This document shows positions 6,791 through 11,151 of a stretch of 11,151 nt of DNA, piece after piece (the first letter of the stretch is position 1; every line of letters begins with the position of its first letter). The stretch is from Thermodesulfobacteriota bacterium. Lineage in GTDB: Bacteria; Desulfobacterota; QYQD01. The stretch spans positions 1 through 11,151 of the forward strand of contig JASEGX010000067.1 of the NCBI GenBank assembly GCA_030017815.1, read 5' to 3'. A model generated the notes under the pieces. It had not been told where the DNA came from and did no database searches. It was given only the letters and a program-made list of their open reading frames with translations. The position numbers were made by a program, and so were the translations under genes.

Positions 6791-7699
6791 TTACTTTATC
6801 ATCATGGCCAGTATGGCCTTATGGACGTGCAGTTTATTTTCGGCCTGGTCAAATACTACCGACGGCGGCCCTTCCAGGACTTCGGCAGTTATCTCTTCAC
6901 CTCTGTGCGCCGGCAGACAGTGGAGAACTATGGCATCGCCCTTAGCCCGGCGCAGCAGTTCACTGTTGATCTGGTAGGGCTGAAAGACCTTCCGGCGTTC
7001 AGCCGCCTCATCTTCCTGCCCCATGCTGGCCCAGACATCCGTGTTGATAACATCGGCGCCCTCTACCGCCTTTGTCGGATCCTCGAGTAGCAGGATGGGC
7101 TTTTGAGCCTTTTTCAGGGCTGGTTCCAGGACATCTGTCCGTGGTTCGTAATCCTTGGGGCAGGCCAGGGAAAGGGAGAACCCTAGCGTGGCCGCGGCCT
7201 CGATCCAGGAATGGGCCACGTTATTCCCATCTCCCACCCAGGCTATCCTTAGGTTTTCTATGGCGCCTTTCTTTTCAATAACGGTCATGACATCGCTCAC
7301 AATCTGGCACGGATGGTAGAGGTCGGTAAGACCGTTTATCACCGGGATGGTGGCGTGGGCCGCCAATTCCTCGACCGTCTCCTGGGCAAAGGTTCGTATC
7401 ACAAGCCCGTCCAGATACCGGGATAGAACGCGGGCTGTATCGGCCAGCGGCTCCTGACGGGCTAGCTGGGTATCACGGGTGGACAGAAAGGTGACGCTGC
7501 CTCCGAGCTGGAACATGGCGGCCTCAAAAGAGACGCGGGTGCGGGTGGAGGCCTTTTCAAAGATGAGGCCAATGGTCTTACCGACCAGCGGCCGGTAAGA
7601 AGTATTCCTTTTGTCCTTCTTAAGGGCTATAGCCCGCGTGATAATAGCCCGTATATCTTCCGTGGTCAGGTCGTTGATACCCAAGAGGTCTTTTTTCAT
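6791..7699 (-). CDS. argF: Ornithine carbamoyltransferase (ArgF)
   Basis: ArgF transfers the carbamoyl group of carbamoyl phosphate to ornithine, giving citrulline. The 302-residue protein has the two-domain carbamoyltransferase pattern: STRTR at 51-55 and HPCQ at 129-132 bind carbamoyl phosphate, DVWASMGQE at 221-229 is the ornithine (SMG) loop, and HCLPAHRG at 260-267 holds the catalytic-site Cys261. These loops fit an anabolic ornithine enzyme rather than aspartate or acetylornithine carbamoyltransferase. I choose the ATG at 7699 because it overlaps the argD TGA as ATGA, has AGGA 7 bases upstream, and gives MKKDLLGIND, a typical N-terminus. An in-frame ATG at 7714 would add five residues (MQEKT) inside argD. 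Carbamoyl phosphate synthetase genes are not in the window. Confidence 0.97.
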   Translation of the reverse strand: MKKDLLGINDLTTEDIRAIITRAIALKKDKRNTSYRPLVGKTIGLIFEKASTRTRVSFEAAMFQLGGSVTFLSTRDTQLARQEPLADTARVLSRYLDGLVIRTFAQETVEELAAHATIPVINGLTDLYHPCQIVSDVMTVIEKKGAIENLRIAWVGDGNNVAHSWIEAAATLGFSLSLACPKDYEPRTDVLEPALKKAQKPILLLEDPTKAVEGADVINTDVWASMGQEDEAAERRKVFQPYQINSELLRRAKGDAIVLHCLPAHRGEEITAEVLEGPPSVVFDQAENKLHVHKAILAMMIK

Positions 7700-8898
7700 A
7701 GTCTTTTCCTGCATTCTTCGTCCAGGGCGCCAAGGAGCAAATCGATTTCCGCCTTGGTTACTATAAGGGGCGGCGTAAACCGCAATATATTACCCTGGGT
7801 ACAGTTTATGAGGAAACCTTTATGGAGAAGGTTTGTTACAAAATCAGCGCCTTCCACCTTTAGCTCCAGTCCCAGGATAAGTCCCAGGCCGCGCACTTCC
7901 TTAATGAGAGAAGGATACCGGGCAGCCAGATCCTCCAGGCCCTGTTTGAAATATCTGCCTGTTCCCTGGCAGTTTGAAAGGAAGTCGCCTTCCAGCAGGG
8001 TTTTTAGAACCACGGTAGCGGCTGCACAGGCTACCGGGTTGCCGCCAAACGTCGAGGCATGCGTGCCCGGCGTAAAGGAAATGGCAACCTCTTCCCGGGC
8101 CAAAAGTGCGCCCAGAGGAAGTCCGTTGGCCAGGGCCTTGGCCAGGGTCATCATGTCCGGTTTTATCCCGTAATGCTCATGGGCAAACAGGGTCCCGGTA
8201 CGGCCCATACCGACCTGAACCTCATCCAAAATAAGGAGCAGCCTGTGCTCATCGCACAATTTTCTAACTGCCGGTAAATAGTCGGGAGAAAACAATACGA
8301 CCCCGCCTTCACCCTGGATCGGTTCCATAAGGATGGCGCAGGTCTTTTCAGTTATGGCCTGTTTCATGGCCTCCAGGTCGCCGGCCGGCACGTGCCTAAA
8401 ACCGTCCACAAGGGGCTCAAAACCCTTGTGGAATTTTTCCTGCCCGGTGGCTGACAGGGTAGCCAGGGTGCGGCCATGAAATGAATCCTTGAGGCAGATA
8501 ATCTCATGGCGGCCTTCGCCAAAACGGTCTCGTGAATATTTTCGGGCCAGTTTGATAGCCGCCTCATTGGCCTCTGCCCCGCTGTTACAGAAGAACACCC
8601 GGTCGGCAAAGGAGTGTTCGATCAGCAGTTCAGCCAGTTCTATCTGCGGCACGGTATAGTAAAGGTTTGAGACATGCACGAGTTTCTGTGCCTGGCGGCA
8701 CACGGCCTCCGCAACCTCAGGGTGGGTATGTCCCAGGTTACAGACCGCAATCCCGGCCACAAAATCAAGATACATCTTCCCATCGGAGTCGAATACCCGG
8801 CAGCCCTTTCCTTCCACCAAGGTAACCGGGCTACGGCCATAAGTATGCATAATATAACGGTCTGATAAACTCATCCAGTCTTTCTTGCCTGCATCCAT
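7696..8898 (-). CDS. argD: Acetylornithine aminotransferase (ArgD)
   Basis: ArgD is a class III PLP aminotransferase converting N-acetylglutamate semialdehyde and glutamate to N-acetylornithine and 2-oxoglutarate. The 400-residue protein has the class motifs in order: NSGAEANE (105-112) at the cofactor phosphate, SFHGRT (139-144), EPIQGEGG (192-199), DEVQVGMGRTG (225-235) with the cofactor-ring Asp225, TLAKALANGLPLGA (251-264) with Schiff-base Lys254, and FGGNPVA (284-290). In E. coli the same enzyme also makes N-succinyl-LL-diaminopimelate, which matters here because dap genes follow in the operon; whether it does so in this organism depends on the genome's diaminopimelate route. The ATG follows the argB stop by 7 bp, with AGGGAAG overlapping that stop; spacing is short. 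Met9 is a less likely alternative start. Confidence 0.97.
   Translation of the reverse strand: MDAGKKDWMSLSDRYIMHTYGRSPVTLVEGKGCRVFDSDGKMYLDFVAGIAVCNLGHTHPEVAEAVCRQAQKLVHVSNLYYTVPQIELAELLIEHSFADRVFFCNSGAEANEAAIKLARKYSRDRFGEGRHEIICLKDSFHGRTLATLSATGQEKFHKGFEPLVDGFRHVPAGDLEAMKQAITEKTCAILMEPIQGEGGVVLFSPDYLPAVRKLCDEHRLLLILDEVQVGMGRTGTLFAHEHYGIKPDMMTLAKALANGLPLGALLAREEVAISFTPGTHASTFGGNPVACAAATVVLKTLLEGDFLSNCQGTGRYFKQGLEDLAARYPSLIKEVRGLGLILGLELKVEGADFVTNLLHKGFLINCTQGNILRFTPPLIVTKAEIDLLLGALDEECRKRL
7707..7710 (-). promoter_or_regulatory. Shine-Dalgarno of argF inside argD
   Basis: AGGA on the minus strand lies 7 bases before the ATG at 7699 and upstream of the ATGA overlap with argD. It supports re-initiation at 7699 rather than the ATG at 7714. 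Confidence 0.55.
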
Positions 8899-8905
8899 AT
8901 CTTCC

Positions 8906-9787
8906 CTATGGTATGACCTGGGTGCCTACCCCGCTCTGGGTAAATATCTCCAAGAGGACGGCGTGCTCAATCCGGCCATCGATAATATGGGCCTTTTCTA
9001 CGCCTTCGGTTAACGCCTTAAGACAGCAGTTGACCTTGGGGATCATCCCGCCGGTAATAAAACCATCAGACAGCATTTTCCCGGCCTGCTCGGTAGTCAG
9101 CGATTGAACCAGCTTCCCGTCTTTATCCAACACCCCTGGAACATCCGTGAGCAGGATGAGCTTGGCCGCCTTTAAAGCGCCGGCCACTGCTCCGGCTACG
9201 AGGTCGGCATTAATATTGTATGATTCTCCCTCTGCCCCCACCCCTATAGGGGCAATGACCGGTATAAACCGGCTGTCTTCAAGGGCCTTAAGGACTGCGG
9301 CGTCTACAGCCGTGATCTCACCGATCATGCCCGCGTCTATAATCTCAGGGGGCAGGTCTTCTCCCCGTGACTGGTAAACATGCATCTTCCTGGCCTGCAG
9401 TAAGCGCCCATCCTTACCGCCCAGACCCACGGCCCGGCCCCCGCTCTGATTGATGAGAGTGACGATCTCTTTGTTGACCTTGCCTCCCAGCACCATTTCT
9501 ACAACGTTCATGGTCTCACTGTCCGTGACGCGCAGACCCTGAACAAAGGTGGACTGGATGCCCATGCGCTTCAGAACTTCGCCTATTTGCGGCCCGCCGC
9601 CGTGAACAACTATGGGACGCAGGCCAATATAGCGCATAAGGACCACGTCCTGGGCAAAGCTTTTCTTAAGGTGGTCGTTAACCATGGCATGTCCGCCATA
9701 TTTTATGACTACCGTCTTTCCGTAAAATGTCTGAATATAGGGCAGGGCCTCGATTAATACCCTGGCCTTTTCAACCCACTCTTCCAT
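8906..9787 (-). CDS. argB: Acetylglutamate kinase (ArgB), arginine-sensitive form
   Basis: ArgB phosphorylates N-acetyl-L-glutamate with ATP, usually the controlled step of arginine synthesis. The 293-residue amino-acid-kinase fold shows VIKYGGHAM (27-35) with Lys29, the glycine-rich HGGGPQI (62-68), YNINADL (190-196) for acetylglutamate binding, LLTDVPG (212-218), and TGGMIPKV (245-252) with Lys251. It carries the mobile N-terminal helix ending in ALPYIQTFYGKT (14-25) and the C-terminal EKAHIIDGRIEHAVLLEIFT (264-283). Both are marks of hexameric, arginine-inhibited enzymes such as those of Pseudomonas and Thermotoga, unlike the shorter dimeric E. coli enzyme. Inhibition by arginine and an acetyl-recycling ArgJ elsewhere are therefore inferred. 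The start has GGTGA 6 bases upstream and lies 62 bp from hslU. Confidence 0.98.
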   Translation of the reverse strand: MEEWVEKARVLIEALPYIQTFYGKTVVIKYGGHAMVNDHLKKSFAQDVVLMRYIGLRPIVVHGGGPQIGEVLKRMGIQSTFVQGLRVTDSETMNVVEMVLGGKVNKEIVTLINQSGGRAVGLGGKDGRLLQARKMHVYQSRGEDLPPEIIDAGMIGEITAVDAAVLKALEDSRFIPVIAPIGVGAEGESYNINADLVAGAVAGALKAAKLILLTDVPGVLDKDGKLVQSLTTEQAGKMLSDGFITGGMIPKVNCCLKALTEGVEKAHIIDGRIEHAVLLEIFTQSGVGTQVIP

Positions 9788-9790
9788 TTT

Positions 9791-9821
9791 AGGTCACCAT
9801 GTAAATAAATTAAGTTGACCT
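9791..9821 (-). promoter_or_regulatory. Dyad overlapping the argB ribosome binding site
   Basis: On the minus strand AGGTCA (9821-9816) and TGACCT (9796-9791) are perfect 6-bp inverted arms around a 19-base AT-rich spacer. One further C-G pair lies inside a mismatch. The downstream arm overlaps GGTGA, the argB Shine-Dalgarno (9798-9794). As RNA it could partly hide the ribosome site; as DNA it could be an operator. The stem is short and the loop large, so it may be chance. There is no T-tract, so it is not an intrinsic terminator. Confidence 0.3.
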
Positions 9822-9849
9822 TTCGTCAGTCCCTTCAGCGCCGCTCGGC

Positions 9850-11151
9850 TTACAGGATAAACCGGCTGAGGTCCTCATCCTTGACGATCTCGCTTAATCT
9901 ATCCCGGACGTAACCGGCTGTTATTGTAAAAGACATATTAGTCATCTCCGGGGCATTAAATGATACATCGTCAAGGAGCTTTTCCATGACCGTGTGCAGC
10001 CGCCGCGCGCCGATGTTCTCGGTACGCTCGTTAACCACTGTGGCTATGGAAGCTATCTCCTCAATGCCGTCGGACTCAAATATAAGTTCTATTTTTTCCG
10101 TGGCCATGAGGGCCTGGTACTGGGTAACCAGCGCATTTTGCGGCTCGGTCAAAATACGTATAAAATCATCCTTACCCAGGGCCTTTAGTTCTACCCTTAT
10201 AGGAAAACGGCCCTGCATCTCAGGAATCAGGTCCGAGGGTTTGGCCATATGGAAGGCCCCGCTGGCGATGAAAAGGATATGATCGGTTTTGACCAGGCCA
10301 TACTTGGTATTGACCGTTGTCCCCTCCACGACGGGTAAGAGGTCTCTCTGTACACCGAGGCGCGATACGTCGGGACCATGTCCGTGCTCATGGCTGGCGA
10401 TCTTATCAATCTCGTCCAGAAAGATAATGCCGGTCTGCTCAACACGTTTTCTGGCCTGCTCTGTAACGGCATCCATGTCAATCAGCCTCTGGCTCTCTTC
10501 CTGGGCCAGGATCTCCAGGGCCTCCGGCACCTTTATCTTCCGTTTCTTTGTCTTTGCAGGGAAGAGGTTCCCGAACATTTCTTTTAAATTAATATCCATG
10601 TCTTCTAAGCCTGCGGCAGAAAATACCTCGATTACGGGCGCCGCCCTCTGTGAGACCTCAAGATCTACATAACGATCATTTAACTTCCCCTCGCGGAGGA
10701 GCTTACGTAATTTTTCGCGGGTCTCAGTTTTTTCCGCTGACGGCTGGGGCGGCTGCTCCGGCGGTAAAGTTCCCGAAAGCGGCGCAGGAACGGTTCCCCG
10801 CACCGGCGGCAGAAGGATATCCAGCAGTTTCTCCTCAGCGATTTCCGCGGCCTTGACCTTTACCTTTTCCCGTTCCTCAGCCTTGACCATGTTTACCGCC
10901 AGCTCAGTCAGGTCACGAATCATAGACTCCACATCCCGACCTACATAGCCTACTTCGGTAAACTTACTGGCTTCTATTTTTAAGAATGGCGACTGGGTAA
11001 GCTTGGCCAGGCGCCGGGCAATCTCAGTCTTGCCCACGCCAGTAGGTCCGATCATAATTATGTTCTTGGGGGCGATTTCATCGCGCAGTTCCTCAGGAAC
11101 TTGCTGCCGTCGCCAGCGGTTTCGAAGCGCTATAGCTACGGCGCGTTTAGC
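9850..11151 (-). CDS. hslU: HslU, ATPase subunit of HslUV protease (5' end outside window)
   Basis: HslU (ClpY) is the AAA+ hexameric unfoldase that feeds proteins into the HslV peptidase in the cytoplasm. The frame stays open to the window edge; the visible 433 residues begin at AKRAVAIALRNRW, matching about residue 23 of E. coli HslU, so roughly 22 residues are missing. Visible motifs are Walker A GPTGVGKT (35-42 of the visible part), the substrate-gripping pore loop GYVG (68-71), Walker B IIFLDEID (242-249), the GRFPIRVEL segment holding an arginine-finger candidate Arg319, the sensor-2 region GARRLHTV (381-388), and the C-terminal DLSRFIL (427-433) that docks into HslV. The inserted I domain contains a proline-rich stretch (about 115-138). 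HslV is presumably just upstream, outside the window. The stop is 62 bp before argB. Confidence 0.97.
   Translation of the reverse strand, partial: AKRAVAIALRNRWRRQQVPEELRDEIAPKNIIMIGPTGVGKTEIARRLAKLTQSPFLKIEASKFTEVGYVGRDVESMIRDLTELAVNMVKAEEREKVKVKAAEIAEEKLLDILLPPVRGTVPAPLSGTLPPEQPPQPSAEKTETREKLRKLLREGKLNDRYVDLEVSQRAAPVIEVFSAAGLEDMDINLKEMFGNLFPAKTKKRKIKVPEALEILAQEESQRLIDMDAVTEQARKRVEQTGIIFLDEIDKIASHEHGHGPDVSRLGVQRDLLPVVEGTTVNTKYGLVKTDHILFIASGAFHMAKPSDLIPEMQGRFPIRVELKALGKDDFIRILTEPQNALVTQYQALMATEKIELIFESDGIEEIASIATVVNERTENIGARRLHTVMEKLLDDVSFNAPEMTNMSFTITAGYVRDRLSEIVKDEDLSRFIL

Noticed and set aside
7696..8898. Val in the DEVQVGMGRTG motif of ArgD as a sign of altered specificity
   Set aside because: The position after DEVQ varies in known ArgD proteins (for example Cys in E. 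coli), so it does not indicate a different substrate.
9789..9800. A three-codon ATG-GTG-ACC-TAA mini-frame just before argB, considered as a leader peptide
   Set aside because: It is too short for attenuation by arginine codons (it has none), and its bases are explained by the argB ribosome site.
11053..11055. An ATG in hslU taken as the gene start
   Set aside because: The frame continues upstream with conserved HslU residues (AKRAVAIALRNRW to the Walker A) up to the window edge, so this methionine is internal and the gene is cut by the edge.

Overview
This window is an uninterrupted minus-strand block of ten genes, read from high to low coordinates: hslU (its first ~22 codons lie outside), argB, argD, argF, argG, argH, an outer-membrane-type lipoprotein gene, lysA, dapF and dapA. 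Nearly every base is coding. The non-coding stretches are 80 bp after dapA, 62 bp between hslU and argB, 28-29 bp between argF and argG, 24 bp before lysA, and a few bases elsewhere. I see no RNA gene, CRISPR array, insertion sequence, prophage gene, internal promoter or intrinsic terminator.

The gene order (hslU, then an arginine cluster, a lipoprotein, then a lysine/diaminopimelate cluster) and the protein sequences suggest a diderm bacterium of the Desulfobacterota (former Deltaproteobacteria). From memory, Geobacter and sulfate reducers have closely similar orders. The lipoprotein signal peptide and meso-diaminopimelate synthesis fit a Gram-negative envelope. Species cannot be named from the sequence.

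Right part (9850-11151): the ATPase subunit of the HslUV protease. Middle (4168-9787): five arginine enzymes covering N-acetylglutamate phosphorylation (ArgB), acetylornithine transamination (ArgD), carbamoylation (ArgF), and the two steps from citrulline to arginine (ArgG, ArgH). ArgC, ArgJ/ArgA and carbamoyl phosphate synthetase are not here. Left part (81-4171): a lipoprotein with three fibronectin type III-like repeats, then DapA (entry step to diaminopimelate), DapF (LL- to meso-diaminopimelate) and LysA (meso-diaminopimelate to lysine). dapB and the acyl or aminotransferase branch genes are missing; dapB may lie beyond the left edge.

The genes look like one operon. Three junctions are 4-bp stop/start overlaps (argD/argF and dapF/dapA as ATGA, argH/lipoprotein as GTGA) and three others are 2-7 bp gaps. 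The promoter must lie upstream of the right edge. Because arginine, lysine and cell-wall precursor enzymes would share one transcript, end-product control probably acts on the enzymes: ArgB has the arginine-sensitive form and DapA keeps the lysine-site residues.

This is mostly a conserved housekeeping operon. The less ordinary points are the lipoprotein (an LptM/LppL-like N-terminus fused to FnIII repeats, placed before lysA-dapF as in some gammaproteobacteria), short-period AT-rich repeats in two intergenic gaps, a dyad over the argB ribosome binding site, and non-ATG starts for lysA and the lipoprotein.
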